Positions 36,656-45,977 of a stretch of 64,000 nt of DNA are shown piece by piece. Made by a program: the position numbers and the translations under genes. The DNA comes from BJGN01 sp041159865 (GTDB lineage Bacteria > Bacteroidota > Bacteroidia > Chitinophagales > Saprospiraceae): positions 1-64,000 of the forward strand of contig JBEAXK010000041.1 in assembly GCA_041159865.1 (NCBI GenBank). The letters run 5' to 3'. Position 1 is the stretch's first letter; each line of letters starts with the position of its first letter. The notes beneath the pieces are model-generated. The model saw only the letters and a program-made list of their open reading frames with translations, made no database searches and was not told the DNA's origin.

Positions 36656-36686
36656 AAAAGCGCCAGTTAAAATAACTGACGCTTTT
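36656..36686 (-). terminator. Rho-independent terminator after tRNA-Val
   Basis: On the minus strand AAAGCGTCAGTTA pairs with TAACTGGCGCTTT around a TTT loop, with one G-U pair, followed by TTTT. It lies directly after the encoded CCA end of the tRNA. Confidence 0.85.
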
Positions 36687-36763
36687 GGTGGGTAATATAG
36701 GATTCGAACCTATGACCCCCTGCTTGTAAGGCAGGTGCTCTGAACCAGCTGAGCTAATCACCC
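36686..36763 (-). tRNA. tRNA-Val (anticodon TAC)
   Basis: The minus strand folds as a standard cloverleaf: acceptor GGGTGAT with ATTACCC (one G-U pair), D-arm GCTCAGCTGGTTCAGAGC, anticodon arm CTGCCTTACAAGCAGG with loop CTTACAA and anticodon TAC, T-arm with GGTTCGAATCC. Discriminator A is followed by CCA encoded in the gene (36686-36688). A terminator follows at once. It reads the GTA valine codon. Confidence 0.96.
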
Positions 36764-36833
36764 GTTTTTCTTAGCGAACGCAAATATAGGATTCCCATCC
36801 TTATTTTCCAAAGATATTTTCATTTTATTTTTA

Positions 36834-37547
36834 TTACCTCAATATTTCACGGGGTTGCAGGCTAAACTGATTTAATTCCTCCAAGCTACCTGAAAAAACA
36901 TTGAAATCTGTTCTACCATTAATTCCTTTTATTCTCCCTGAAGCGGTATATTGCCAAAAAGTCCAATTAGACCTGTCTTTTAATCTCGGTTCCCGCAAGC
37001 TATATCTTGCTATCCATAATGGATAAGCACTAAATTCATTCTTTAAATATTTATTATAAAAATTTTGATTTGTATAAATAATGGGTTTTACCCCGTATTC
37101 CATTTCTGCATGTAACAACCACGCGTGAACACCGATTAATAAATCTTTTTTTGAAACCCCGTCTAAAACTTCTACATCTAATACCGGTGGAAAATCTCCC
37201 ATTTCAAGCTCCACACTTTCGATAAAATGATTTGCCTGCTTTTCTGCAGAAATTACAGGACGAAAAAAATGATAGGCTCCACGTTTTAATCCTTCCCGTT
37301 TTATGCGTTCCCAATTTCTGTTAAATAATTTATCTTTTAAGGTCATACCTTCCGTTGCTTTTACAAAAACAAAGGATATCCCTCTTTCCGAAATACTTTT
37401 CCAGTCTATAACATCTTGATAATGGGAAACATCAATCCCTTTTACAGGATAATTCCTGGTTATTATCTCTGTCTTTGGAAAAAAGATTACCCATAAACAA
37501 ATAATTATAATTATTAAAAAAATAGTCTGCTTACCTATCTTCTTCAT
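36834..37547 (-). CDS. GH25 lysozyme-like N-acetylmuramidase, membrane-anchored
   Basis: The protein is about 237 residues from the ATG at 37547; a TTG start at 37586 in the same frame was rejected because the ATG gives a clean N-terminal membrane segment (about residues 9-23, FLIIIIICLWVIFF). The GH25 catalytic barrel has GIDVSHYQDVIDW (Asp39), the catalytic PPVLDVEVLDG and YPLWIARYS. Enzymes of this family cleave peptidoglycan between MurNAc and GlcNAc. It is divergent from the aminotransferase gene and probably acts in cell-wall turnover, anchored to the inner membrane facing the periplasm. Confidence 0.9.
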   Translation of the reverse strand: MKKIGKQTIFLIIIIICLWVIFFPKTEIITRNYPVKGIDVSHYQDVIDWKSISERGISFVFVKATEGMTLKDKLFNRNWERIKREGLKRGAYHFFRPVISAEKQANHFIESVELEMGDFPPVLDVEVLDGVSKKDLLIGVHAWLLHAEMEYGVKPIIYTNQNFYNKYLKNEFSAYPLWIARYSLREPRLKDRSNWTFWQYTASGRIKGINGRTDFNVFSGSLEELNQFSLQPREILR

Positions 37548-37619
37548 TTTTTTATGTGTTATCCAAATATCCTTATTTATAATCAAATTTTATTTACTTT
37601 GCCAAAGTTTATTCAAAAT

Positions 37620-38807
37620 ATGAACCATCGACAACTTTTTCTTAATCATCTCGCTCAAACTAGTCCAACTCCATTAGCATTGGAAATCGTTCATGCTGAA
37701 GGCCTTTATTTACATGATAAAGATGGGAAAAAATATATTGATCTTATCGCAGGTATTAGTGTCAGTGTGCTTGGACACAGACATCCAGCTGTGGTTCATG
37801 CTATTAAAGAACAAGTTGATTCCTATTTACATACCCTTGTATATGGTGAATTCATATTAAGTCCTCAGATTAAACTGGCATCTTTACTAACTTCTCATCT
37901 ACCACCTAATTTATCCTCCGTTTACTTGGTAAATAGTGGTACAGAAGCTACTGAAGGAGCCATGAAACTGGCAAAAAAACATACTGGCAGATCAGAAATT
38001 ATATCTGCAAAATTTGCCTATCATGGAAGTACGCAAGGTGCTGCATCTCTCATGTTTCCACATACTTTTACCGAAGCTTATTTCCCTTTTCTTCCGCACA
38101 TCCATCATATAGATTTTAATTGTATTTCTTGCTTAGATCGTATTACAAATCAAACAGCTGCTGTTATACTCGAAACGGTTCAAGCAGAATATGGGGTTCG
38201 CTTACCTTCTGGAAATTTTTTGCAGCAAATAGCCAAAAAATGTAAAGAGACTGGAACTTTGCTCATTTTAGATGAAATACAAGCTGGTATGGGTAGAACT
38301 GGAAGCCTTTTCGCTTTTAATCAATATGATGTGGTACCAGATATTCTTCTTTTAGCTAAAGGTCTGGGGGGAGGAATGCCAATAGGTGCTTTTATTTCCT
38401 CTAAAGAAATAATGTCCGGACTTTCTGAAAATCCTGTGCTTGGTCATATCACTACTTTTGGAGGTCATCCGGTAAGTGCCGCAGCGGCATTTTCAACCCT
38501 GCAATTCTTAGTGGAAAGTGATTTGATTGGTCTGGTTGAGACTAAATCAAAACGTTTTATTTCTAATCTGTGCCATCCAATGATTAAAGAAATCAGACAT
38601 GCCGGACTACTCATGGCAGTCGATCTTGATGACGCTTCATTGGTTCAAAAAGTGATACACCTAGCCATTTATAAAGGTTTAATAACCGATTGGTTTTTAT
38701 TCAATGACCGTTGCCTTAGAATTGCACCCCCCCTAACGATAACTTTTGAAGAAATTGATAAGGCCTGCGAAATTCTCTTATCCTGCTTTAAAGAAATAAA
38801 AATTTAG
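37620..38807 (+). CDS. Class III aminotransferase (acetylornithine/ornithine type)
   Basis: This PLP-dependent enzyme has 395 residues from the ATG at 37620; the ATG at 37554 would add 22 residues overlapping the divergent gene. The fold-type I aminotransferase markers are visible: NSGTEATEGAMKLAKKHTG (about 105-123), the Asp of ILDEIQAGMGRTG (Asp218) that contacts the PLP nitrogen, and the Schiff-base Lys in LLAKGLGGGMPIGAF (Lys247). The layout and GGHPVSAAAAFSTL motif fit acetylornithine/succinylornithine or 4-aminobutyrate aminotransferases, but which one cannot be decided. It overlaps rpoN by 4 bp at the 3' ends. Confidence 0.88.
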   Translation: MNHRQLFLNHLAQTSPTPLALEIVHAEGLYLHDKDGKKYIDLIAGISVSVLGHRHPAVVHAIKEQVDSYLHTLVYGEFILSPQIKLASLLTSHLPPNLSSVYLVNSGTEATEGAMKLAKKHTGRSEIISAKFAYHGSTQGAASLMFPHTFTEAYFPFLPHIHHIDFNCISCLDRITNQTAAVILETVQAEYGVRLPSGNFLQQIAKKCKETGTLLILDEIQAGMGRTGSLFAFNQYDVVPDILLLAKGLGGGMPIGAFISSKEIMSGLSENPVLGHITTFGGHPVSAAAAFSTLQFLVESDLIGLVETKSKRFISNLCHPMIKEIRHAGLLMAVDLDDASLVQKVIHLAIYKGLITDWFLFNDRCLRIAPPLTITFEEIDKACEILLSCFKEIKI

Positions 38808-40333
38808 AGTTCTTTCCTTAAAGAAGCTTTGGCTATATTAAGTTGATCCCGATACTTTGCTACCGTTCTACGAGCAATAGGGTAACCTTTTTCACCTAAT
38901 ATCTGCGTGAGTTTGTCATCTGATAAAGGAAGCTTTTTATCCTCTCCTGCAATTAATTCTCCTAATATTTTTTTTACTTCTATCGTAGAAACTTCTTCCC
39001 CATCACTCATCTGCATTGATTCAGAGAAAAAATCTTTCAAGCGTTTAGTCCCAAATTCTGTTTGGACATACTTGCTGTTAGCTACTCTGGAAATGGTCGA
39101 AACGTCTAACCCTGTGGTTGTCGAAATATCTTGCAATATCATGGGTTTCAATTTTTTCTGGTCTCCTGTCAGAAAAAACTCATATTGGTATTCCAAAATG
39201 GCATACATGGTCCTATACATGGTCTCATGCCTCTGTTTTATGGCGTCTATAAACCAACGGGCCGATTCAATTTTTTGACGAATAAATTTAACCGCTTCTT
39301 TATCCGATTGTGCACTCAGTCCTTTGGTTTTATCTACCCCATACGTTCTAAGCATTTCCCTGAAATGATCACTAATTCTCAATTCAGGTGCATTTCTCGA
39401 ATGTAATACCACCTCAAGCTCATTATCCCTGTTTACAATGATAAAATCTGGAATGATATATTGATTATTGCTCGATTTGGTGTCCCCAATATAACCACTC
39501 GATGGCTTAGGATTCAATTTTAGTATTTCTTCAACCGCTTGCTTTAACTGCTTTTCAGAAATATTCAACGATTTTAATAGCTTGTCAAAATGCTTTTTTG
39601 AAAAAGCATCAAAATATTTATCTATAATTTTATATGCCAGTAATAAAGCATTTCTTGAAGTACTTTCTTTATTTGATTGCTCAATACGGATGGCTAATTG
39701 AATGAGTAAACATTCCTGTAAATCTCGGGCACCAATTCCAGGTGGATCAAACCGTTGAACTTTCTTTAATACCTTTTCAATATCAGATTCCGTAACCAGG
39801 ATATTTAAGGAAAATATTAAGTCATCTACCAAGGCAAAGGTATCTCGTCTTAAATAGCCGTCTTCATCAATACTACCTATTATTTGTTTTGCTATAACTC
39901 TTTCTTTGTCATTGGCAAAGGTGGACAACCCTATTTGTTGTTCTAAAAAATCATAAAACGAATTTTCTAATACAACAGGCATGGAACGCTCTTCTTCATC
40001 AGGATTATATCCATCTCCTTGAAGTTTATAATCGGGGGTGTCATCTTCATTATCCAGATACTCCTGAATATAATCCACAACCTCCATTTCGTCATCAATA
40101 ATCGGCTCCTCTTCTAAATCATTATCCATTTCTAAAGATTCCTCCGGCTCTTGATCTTGTGTATCTGTTTCTGTGCTATTTTCTCCTTCTTCGAGAGCTG
40201 GATTTTCTTCTATTTCTTCTTTAATTCTTTGTTCTAATAAGGCAGTAGGAACCTGCAACAGCTTCATGAGTTGAATCTGTTGTGGAGAGAGCTTTTGTAT
40301 CTGTATTTGCTTCTGACTTAACCCTGTCCGCAT
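38804..40333 (-). CDS. rpoN: RNA polymerase sigma-54 factor RpoN
   Basis: The 509-residue sigma-54 factor recognises -24/-12 promoters and needs an AAA+ activator to start transcription. Region I (activator interaction) starts LSQKQIQIQKLSPQQIQLMKLLQVP, followed by an acidic region II (about 50-110), the core-binding domain, the helix-turn-helix region (SVSTISRVANSKYVQT-like) and the RpoN box ARRTVAKYRDQL near the C-terminus that contacts -24. The length is usual. A TATATTTG element lies upstream at 40366-40373 on the minus strand. It is divergent from the aminopeptidase P gene. Confidence 0.97.
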   Translation of the reverse strand: MRTGLSQKQIQIQKLSPQQIQLMKLLQVPTALLEQRIKEEIEENPALEEGENSTETDTQDQEPEESLEMDNDLEEEPIIDDEMEVVDYIQEYLDNEDDTPDYKLQGDGYNPDEEERSMPVVLENSFYDFLEQQIGLSTFANDKERVIAKQIIGSIDEDGYLRRDTFALVDDLIFSLNILVTESDIEKVLKKVQRFDPPGIGARDLQECLLIQLAIRIEQSNKESTSRNALLLAYKIIDKYFDAFSKKHFDKLLKSLNISEKQLKQAVEEILKLNPKPSSGYIGDTKSSNNQYIIPDFIIVNRDNELEVVLHSRNAPELRISDHFREMLRTYGVDKTKGLSAQSDKEAVKFIRQKIESARWFIDAIKQRHETMYRTMYAILEYQYEFFLTGDQKKLKPMILQDISTTTGLDVSTISRVANSKYVQTEFGTKRLKDFFSESMQMSDGEEVSTIEVKKILGELIAGEDKKLPLSDDKLTQILGEKGYPIARRTVAKYRDQLNIAKASLRKEL

Positions 40334-40365
40334 ATTTTGTTGTTCCGAATAATTTGTTTATTAAG

Positions 40366-40373
40366 CAAATATA
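40366..40373 (-). promoter_or_regulatory. -7 promoter element of rpoN
   Basis: On the minus strand TATATTTG is a perfect TAnnTTTG match 32 bp before the rpoN start codon at 40333. No clear -33 was assigned. Confidence 0.6.
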
Positions 40374-40471
40374 ACAATTATTTATTATGTGTGCTTTCTT
40401 AAATCTTCTTGTAGGCTTAACAATAGATAAGGTTCTTTTGATTAATTTTATGAAATAAAAAACGAAAAATA

Positions 40472-42259
40472 ATGCGTGAAAGGATAAAAAACCGAATTCA
40501 ATCGCTTCGGGATGACATGCAAAAACATAAAATAGATGCCGTTATTATCCCTTCCAGTGATGCGCATCAAAGTGAATATATCGCAGATTATTGGGCAGTA
40601 AGGGCTTGGTTAAGTGGCTTTACAGGTTCCTCAGGCACACTCATAGTCTTATCCGAATATGCTGCTTTATGGACTGACCCTCGATATTTTATACAGGCTG
40701 AAAATGAATTAACCGGCACGGGCATAACCCTGCACAAACAAACCATTCCCCATGCACCTGAACATATTCCATGGTTAAGCAAACAACTTTCAGCTGGTCA
40801 ATGTGTCGGATTGGATTGCCGCCTTTTTTCTATGAGTCAAATGTCTTATCTGACTTCACAATTGACCGCTCAACAAATCAGCCTTTCAAGGAATTATGAT
40901 CCTTTTAACAAACTTTGGCAGGACAGACCATCTTTACCAAAATCATCTGTCTTTGAACATGAAGCTGTTTATTCTACCTTAACAAGAACAGATAAAATAA
41001 GTATTTTAAGAAATAAAATGGCTGCACACCAAGCCGATTATTTACTCCTTTCTTCGCTCGACGATATTGCCTGGGTATTAAATCTAAGAGGTAATGACAT
41101 ACCTTTTAATCCATTATTCTATGCCTATTTAATTATTGGAAATGATTCTTGCCTATTTTATGTAAATGAAAACAAAATACCCTCTGAATTAAAAGAAAAA
41201 TTTTCTATTGAAAAAATCAGCCTTTTACCTTATGATGAAATTTTGGAGTCTATCTCTCAATTAGGTAATCATACAACTTTTGTTATACACCCTGAATCCC
41301 TAAATGCAGCTATTTTTAATCAAATTCCCTCTAACAAAATCATTCCCCAGCCAAACTGGGTCATGGAACTTAAAGCTATAAAGTCAGGAAATGAAATAAA
41401 ACACATCCAAAATGCAATGCAGAAAGATGGCATTGCGCTGCTTCGAGCTTTTAGATGGCTAGAAAAGGGTATTAAGGAAGGACAACTTATTTCTGAATTT
41501 GATTTTGCAGAAAAATGCGCCTTTTTTAGATCACAGCAACCTGATTATAAAGGAGAAAGTTTTAATGCAATTGTAGGGTTTAATCGCAACGGCGCTATTA
41601 TTCACTATCACCCTGATGCTGAAAATGCAGCAATTATTACAACGGATGGACTGCTTTTAATCGATTCTGGTGGACAATATCTCGATGGAACGACCGATAT
41701 TACACGAACCATTTTTATTGGTGAAAATCCACCCGAAAAGATAAAAAATCACTTTACTCTGGTTTTAAAAGGTTTTATTTCCTTAGCCTCCGCTCATTTC
41801 CCCGCAGGAACTGTAGGGATGCAACTGGATACGCTGGCAAGAAATCCTTTATGGAAACATGGTTTAGATTATGCACATGGTACGGGACATGGCATTGGAT
41901 TTTATCTATCTGTGCACGAAGGACCACAAGGGTTTGCAACAAATCCGACAACCAGCAGGGGAACCACCGCATTTAGACCTGGAATGATCACTACCAATGA
42001 GCCTGGTCTTTATTTAGAAGGAGAATATGGAATAAGAATTGAAAACATCTTACTTTGCAAAGAACTGAGTAATGGATTTTTAACCTTTGAAGATTTAACT
42101 CTTTTTCCCGTTTCAATCCGTTTAATCGAAACCTCCCTTTTGAACCAGGATGAAAAAGATTGGTTAAACAATTATCATCGTTTAGTGTGGGATCGTTTAT
42201 CTCCCTTTATTTCCGATGATGAAAAAGAATGGCTTAAACATCAATGTTCGCCCATTTAA
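40472..42259 (+). CDS. Xaa-Pro aminopeptidase (aminopeptidase P, M24B)
   Basis: The 595-residue protein has the three-domain build of long aminopeptidase P: two N-terminal creatinase-like domains (about 5-300) and a C-terminal pita-bread metallopeptidase domain. Dinuclear metal ligands are in LIDSGGQYLDGTTDITRT (two Asp), HGTGHGIG (His), TNEPGLYLEGEYGIRIEN (two Glu). It cleaves N-terminal residues next to proline in peptides and is cytoplasmic, as no signal peptide is present. It is divergent from rpoN and precedes rlmN at 33 bp in the same direction. Confidence 0.95.
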   Translation: MRERIKNRIQSLRDDMQKHKIDAVIIPSSDAHQSEYIADYWAVRAWLSGFTGSSGTLIVLSEYAALWTDPRYFIQAENELTGTGITLHKQTIPHAPEHIPWLSKQLSAGQCVGLDCRLFSMSQMSYLTSQLTAQQISLSRNYDPFNKLWQDRPSLPKSSVFEHEAVYSTLTRTDKISILRNKMAAHQADYLLLSSLDDIAWVLNLRGNDIPFNPLFYAYLIIGNDSCLFYVNENKIPSELKEKFSIEKISLLPYDEILESISQLGNHTTFVIHPESLNAAIFNQIPSNKIIPQPNWVMELKAIKSGNEIKHIQNAMQKDGIALLRAFRWLEKGIKEGQLISEFDFAEKCAFFRSQQPDYKGESFNAIVGFNRNGAIIHYHPDAENAAIITTDGLLLIDSGGQYLDGTTDITRTIFIGENPPEKIKNHFTLVLKGFISLASAHFPAGTVGMQLDTLARNPLWKHGLDYAHGTGHGIGFYLSVHEGPQGFATNPTTSRGTTAFRPGMITTNEPGLYLEGEYGIRIENILLCKELSNGFLTFEDLTLFPVSIRLIETSLLNQDEKDWLNNYHRLVWDRLSPFISDDEKEWLKHQCSPI

Positions 42260-42292
42260 ATACTCAATACACCCAATATTAGTTCGTTATCT

Positions 42293-43333
42293 ATGAAACA
42301 ACCAGATATAAGAGAAATTTCTCTGCCCGAATTAACCGCCTTTTTGACTACCTGGGGACAACCCTCTTTTAGGGCTAAACAAATATATGGCTGGTTGTGG
42401 CAACATAATGCCCAGTCCTTTGAAGAAATGACCAATCTGCCCGTTCTTCTTAGAGAAAAGCTAAATGAGTATTATATTTTCCAAAATATCACGCTGGATA
42501 AACAACAAATAAGCGAGGACGGAACCATAAAAGCCAGATTCAGACTACACGATGGCTTTAATATTGAAAGCGTGTTGATTCCTGTCATTGAGGAGAACCG
42601 TTTTACAGCGTGCGTTTCCAGCCAGGTAGGTTGTAGTTTAACCTGTAGTTTTTGTGCCACAGGAAAAATGAAGAGAGAAAGAAATCTGACTGCAGGTGAA
42701 ATAGTAAGTCAGGTGAATGCTATAAACAATTTATGCCTCGAACATTTCAATAAAAGTTTAACAAACATTGTTTACATGGGAATGGGTGAACCGCTCTTAG
42801 CTTACAAACCAGTTATGGACAGTATTGAAAAGCTAACATCACCGATGGGTTGGAACATGGCAGCCAAAAGAATTACTATCAGTACCGCAGGCATTGGAAA
42901 AATGATCAGACAACTGGCAGATGATGGAACAAAAACCAATCTGGCGCTCTCTCTTCATGCAGCTGATGACGAAAAAAGGAATCATATAATGCCCATAAAT
43001 GAGTCCAACAATCTGAAAGCACTTATGGACTCCATTACTTATTATTATGAAAAAACAGGAAATAGAATTAGTTATGAATATATTGCTTTTCAAGGTTTTA
43101 ATGATTCCGTCTCCGATGCATTAAACTTAGTTAAGCTTTGTCGGAACTTTCCTGTAAGAATAAATATCATTGAATACAATCCTATTCCAGATGCCCCTTT
43201 CGAAAAAGCAAGTGGAAATAAAATAGATATTTTTGCCAAGACTATTCGTGAAAAAGGGATTATGGTAACTGTCCGCCGAAGTCGGGGAAAAGACATTGAT
43301 GCCGCTTGCGGACAGTTAGCAAATCAAGAATAA
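42293..43333 (+). CDS. rlmN: 23S rRNA (adenine-2503-C2) methyltransferase RlmN
   Basis: This 346-residue radical SAM enzyme methylates A2503 of 23S rRNA and A37 of some tRNAs. The cluster motif CSLTCSFC gives ligands Cys114, Cys118 and Cys121. The mechanistic C-terminal cysteine is Cys339 (AACGQLA). Other family blocks are VYMGMGEPLLAY, ISTAGIGKMI and LALSLHAADDEKRN. Its length is usual. It converges with the PfkB kinase gene with almost no gap. Confidence 0.97.
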   Translation: MKQPDIREISLPELTAFLTTWGQPSFRAKQIYGWLWQHNAQSFEEMTNLPVLLREKLNEYYIFQNITLDKQQISEDGTIKARFRLHDGFNIESVLIPVIEENRFTACVSSQVGCSLTCSFCATGKMKRERNLTAGEIVSQVNAINNLCLEHFNKSLTNIVYMGMGEPLLAYKPVMDSIEKLTSPMGWNMAAKRITISTAGIGKMIRQLADDGTKTNLALSLHAADDEKRNHIMPINESNNLKALMDSITYYYEKTGNRISYEYIAFQGFNDSVSDALNLVKLCRNFPVRINIIEYNPIPDAPFEKASGNKIDIFAKTIREKGIMVTVRRSRGKDIDAACGQLANQE

Positions 43334-43334
43334 T

Positions 43335-44258
43335 TTATACCGGAATTGAGTCAAAATTCACCAGCTTAACAAACTTTTGTATCCTTTCATCTATTTCAAC
43401 TTTCGACAGACCCAGCAGTCTTTCCGTACTGAATTTTTCAACACAAAAGGAGGCCATTGCTGAACCATAAATGATAGCTCTCTTGAGATTATCAAAAGAG
43501 ACTTCTCCAGTCATAGCTAAATATCCCATCAAACCCCCAGCAAATGTGTCGCCGGCACCTGTAGGATCAAATACTTCCGCAAGGGGTAGTGCAGGTGCAT
43601 AAAATATATTCTCCCCTTCAAATAAAAGGGCGCCATGCTCCCCCTTTTTTATAACTACAAATCGTGGACCCATTTGATGAATCATGGACGCAGCAGTAAC
43701 CAAAGAATAAGTTCCTGCCAATTGTCTTGCTTCTTCGTCATTAATAATAAGCATATCAATTTTCTTCAAAACCTTTTTTAGGCTTTCCATGGCTATATCC
43801 ATCCAGAAATTCATGGTGTCAAGTGCAATTAATTTAGGTTTTTCCACCATCTGCTCAATAACCGACAATTGAATATCCGGTGTCAGGTTACCTAACATTA
43901 AAAATTCTGAATTTTTGTAGGTGTCGGGAAGTAGTGGATTGAAATCGGCTAAAACATTTAATTGTGTGTCCAGCGTATCTCTTGAATTCATATCATTATG
44001 ATATCTTCCTGCCCAGAAGAAGGATTTTTCTCCTTTTTTTATTTCTAATCCTTCGAGATCGATATTTCGACTTTTTAAATCTTGCAAAACACCTTCTGGA
44101 AAATCGTCACCAACAACAGAAACGATTCTAACTTTCTCTGCAAAATAAGAAGCAGCTAAAGAAATGTAGGTTGCAGCTCCACCAATTGCTTTTTCAGCTC
44201 TTCCAAATGGCGTTTCGATATCGTCAAATGCCACAGTACCAACGGTTAATAATTTCAT
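43335..44258 (-). CDS. PfkB-family carbohydrate or nucleoside kinase
   Basis: The 307-residue protein has the ribokinase fold: LLTVGTVAFDDIETPFGRAEKAIGGAATYIS at the N-terminus, which carries the substrate-binding Asp and Gly-Gly, and the C-terminal PfkB signature DPTGAGDTFAGGLMGYL with the catalytic Asp. The middle segment WMDIAMESLKKVLKKIDMLIINDEEARQL is typical of the family. The substrate is not set by these motifs; a sugar, or a nucleoside such as adenosine or inosine, is possible. No sugar genes are adjacent. It is divergent from tRNA-Asn with a 103-bp spacer. Confidence 0.85.
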   Translation of the reverse strand: MKLLTVGTVAFDDIETPFGRAEKAIGGAATYISLAASYFAEKVRIVSVVGDDFPEGVLQDLKSRNIDLEGLEIKKGEKSFFWAGRYHNDMNSRDTLDTQLNVLADFNPLLPDTYKNSEFLMLGNLTPDIQLSVIEQMVEKPKLIALDTMNFWMDIAMESLKKVLKKIDMLIINDEEARQLAGTYSLVTAASMIHQMGPRFVVIKKGEHGALLFEGENIFYAPALPLAEVFDPTGAGDTFAGGLMGYLAMTGEVSFDNLKRAIIYGSAMASFCVEKFSTERLLGLSKVEIDERIQKFVKLVNFDSIPV

Positions 44259-44314
44259 TGTTATTTTTTTTTAAAATTTATGGTGTAAATATTGCAATTT
44301 ATTTAATATCCTCC

Positions 44315-44322
44315 TATTTTTG
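44315..44322 (+). promoter_or_regulatory. -7 promoter element of tRNA-Asn
   Basis: TATTTTTG matches TAnnTTTG, with a TTG 20 bp upstream (44292-44294) as a -33 element. It lies 40 bp before the tRNA 5' end. Confidence 0.65.
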
Positions 44323-44361
44323 CACTCGCCTTTCGAAATTATGTGAAAGGTAACCTAACCT

Positions 44362-44435
44362 GCCTCAGTAGCTCAGCCGGTTAGAGCGGCGGACTGTTAA
44401 TCCGTAGGTCGTAGGTTCGAGCCCTACCTGAGGCG
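44362..44435 (+). tRNA. tRNA-Asn (anticodon GTT)
   Basis: The cloverleaf is complete: acceptor GCCTCAG with CTGAGGC, D-arm GCTC-loop-GAGC, anticodon stem GCGGA with TCCGT and loop CTGTTAA (anticodon GTT at 44396-44398), T-arm with GGTTCGAGCC, discriminator G. CCA is not encoded. A terminator follows directly. Confidence 0.97.
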
Positions 44436-44436
44436 C

Positions 44437-44473
44437 AAAAAGTCAATCCGAAAGGATTGGCTTTTGTTTTTTA
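44437..44473 (+). terminator. Rho-independent terminator after tRNA-Asn
   Basis: AAAAGTCAATCC and GGATTGGCTTTT pair around GAAA, followed by GTTTTTT. The T tract runs into the stop codon of the convergent gene. Confidence 0.85.
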
Positions 44474-45910
44474 AGCCCTTATCTCAAAAATCGGGTTAAT
44501 TACATAGTCCTTATATCTTCTGTCGTTATCGTCTTTTAACTCTAACAAAAATATCTCACCTAAACCCGTCGATATTTTAAATATTTGATTAATATCCATT
44601 ATTAGTTTTAACTTCCTTTTTTTCAAGGTATCTGTTGATTCCTGGCCCTTCCTTATAAAATCCAATAATTCATTATTTGATATTTCTCCCCCTTTTTCAA
44701 ATAGGAAATATAAAAACGTCAGATGTTCTTCATCAAATAAGATAGGAGTATTCTCAAAAATTACTTTATTTTCGTCTTGGTTAAAAATAATAATGGGCTT
44801 GTTATCTAGAATTAATTTTTTCCTCTTCTTTAATTGAGTATTTAAAAAGACAATAACCACAAATCCCAAAATCATTAGAAAAAAGGGTTTTAATTGGTCA
44901 AACAAGGTAAAATAATATTTCTCTGCTGTCAGAAGGTTTTTTTCCAATTCTACCAGAGGTATAAGGATTACTGAATAAGTAGTTCCATTATTTACCACTT
45001 TATTTTTAATCACTGTAATTATTTGATCATCTTTTGGATTATAAACGGTTCCATATTCTACAAGAATTTGATCAACCAAATGATCAGTTTTATATTTTTT
45101 AAAGGAATTATTTTTAATATCAATTTTAACCACAGCATTATTGGGTCCTTTTTCAAAGGCATAAAAAATGCCATTAGCAAGAAAAGGAAATCTAAGATTC
45201 CTTATTCTGTTTTTATCTTTAATATGACCTAATTGTTGCCAGGTATTTTCATTTAAATCAAATCTCCATACATCGTTTAATTCTTGATTATTTACATTCT
45301 CCATATAGGGATTTTCTAAAGTGTAACCAGATGACATATAAAAATGACCTAAATTTTCGTCAGCTTGATACACGACTGCCTGTCTGCCTTTGGGCAAATA
45401 CTGATGACTGGCATAAGGTCTTAAAAACCACTCTTTTGTTTTTTCAGAAAACTCTGTTATGTAGGGTTTATAACTGTAGAATCCATATCCTCCATATAGT
45501 AAAATTTTATCCTTATACTCAAATCCGCAAGCACCAAATTGATTTTTTTGGAGAAAAGAATGATCCATCCTAAGGATAGAAGAATCCCTAAAAGTATAAA
45601 TCTGTCCACCACCACCGGCAAAGAAAATAACCTGTTTGGATGTATGAATAAAATTTAATTCTACAGGTTGCTTTAAAACGGTATCTAATTCATTCGTTTT
45701 ATAACTAAAAGACTTCCAACCTTCTGATCTGGATGAATTAAACAGATAAAAACTATCTTTGGTTAGTACTACATAATCCCCATTTTGAGGATTTACCGCT
45801 ATATTGAATTGTTCAGAATGAAAGTTTAACGATTGGTTTTCAACCTGACAAACAATCTCAGCATGTAGCAAAAAGGTAATTGCTAAATAAATGAAAATAG
45901 GTTTGTACAT
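44471..45910 (-). CDS. Membrane-tethered propeller protein with cytoplasmic wHTH-like C-terminus
   Basis: The protein is about 479 residues from the ATG at 45910; the TTG at 45931 was not chosen because the ATG begins the signal peptide MYKPIFIYLAITFLLH. Residues about 25-330 form a Kelch-like beta-propeller (IYTFRDSSILRMDHS, LLYGGYGFYSYKP, YMSSGYTLEN, NDVWRFDLNENTWQQL). One membrane span (about 341-359, FLMILGFVVIVFLN) follows, then a 120-residue cytoplasmic domain with a basic start (KKRKK) and a region (EEHLTFLYFLFEKGGEISNNELLDFI...KKRKLKLIMDIN) that looks like a winged-helix or HTH. This is the topology of a one-component membrane-bound regulator, but no characterised family was recognised. 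It is a single gene ending in the tRNA-Asn terminator. Confidence 0.65.
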   Translation of the reverse strand: MYKPIFIYLAITFLLHAEIVCQVENQSLNFHSEQFNIAVNPQNGDYVVLTKDSFYLFNSSRSEGWKSFSYKTNELDTVLKQPVELNFIHTSKQVIFFAGGGGQIYTFRDSSILRMDHSFLQKNQFGACGFEYKDKILLYGGYGFYSYKPYITEFSEKTKEWFLRPYASHQYLPKGRQAVVYQADENLGHFYMSSGYTLENPYMENVNNQELNDVWRFDLNENTWQQLGHIKDKNRIRNLRFPFLANGIFYAFEKGPNNAVVKIDIKNNSFKKYKTDHLVDQILVEYGTVYNPKDDQIITVIKNKVVNNGTTYSVILIPLVELEKNLLTAEKYYFTLFDQLKPFFLMILGFVVIVFLNTQLKKRKKLILDNKPIIIFNQDENKVIFENTPILFDEEHLTFLYFLFEKGGEISNNELLDFIRKGQESTDTLKKRKLKLIMDINQIFKISTGLGEIFLLELKDDNDRRYKDYVINPIFEIRA

Positions 45911-45977
45911 AAATCGAGAATTTTCGTTCAAACAAATATAGCGCGAAAATCAGTCAAATTATTATCTGCCTGTTTTC

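Noticed and set aside
36686..36763. Integration site for a mobile element at tRNA-Val
   Set aside because: No integrase gene and no second copy of the tRNA 3' end were seen in the window.
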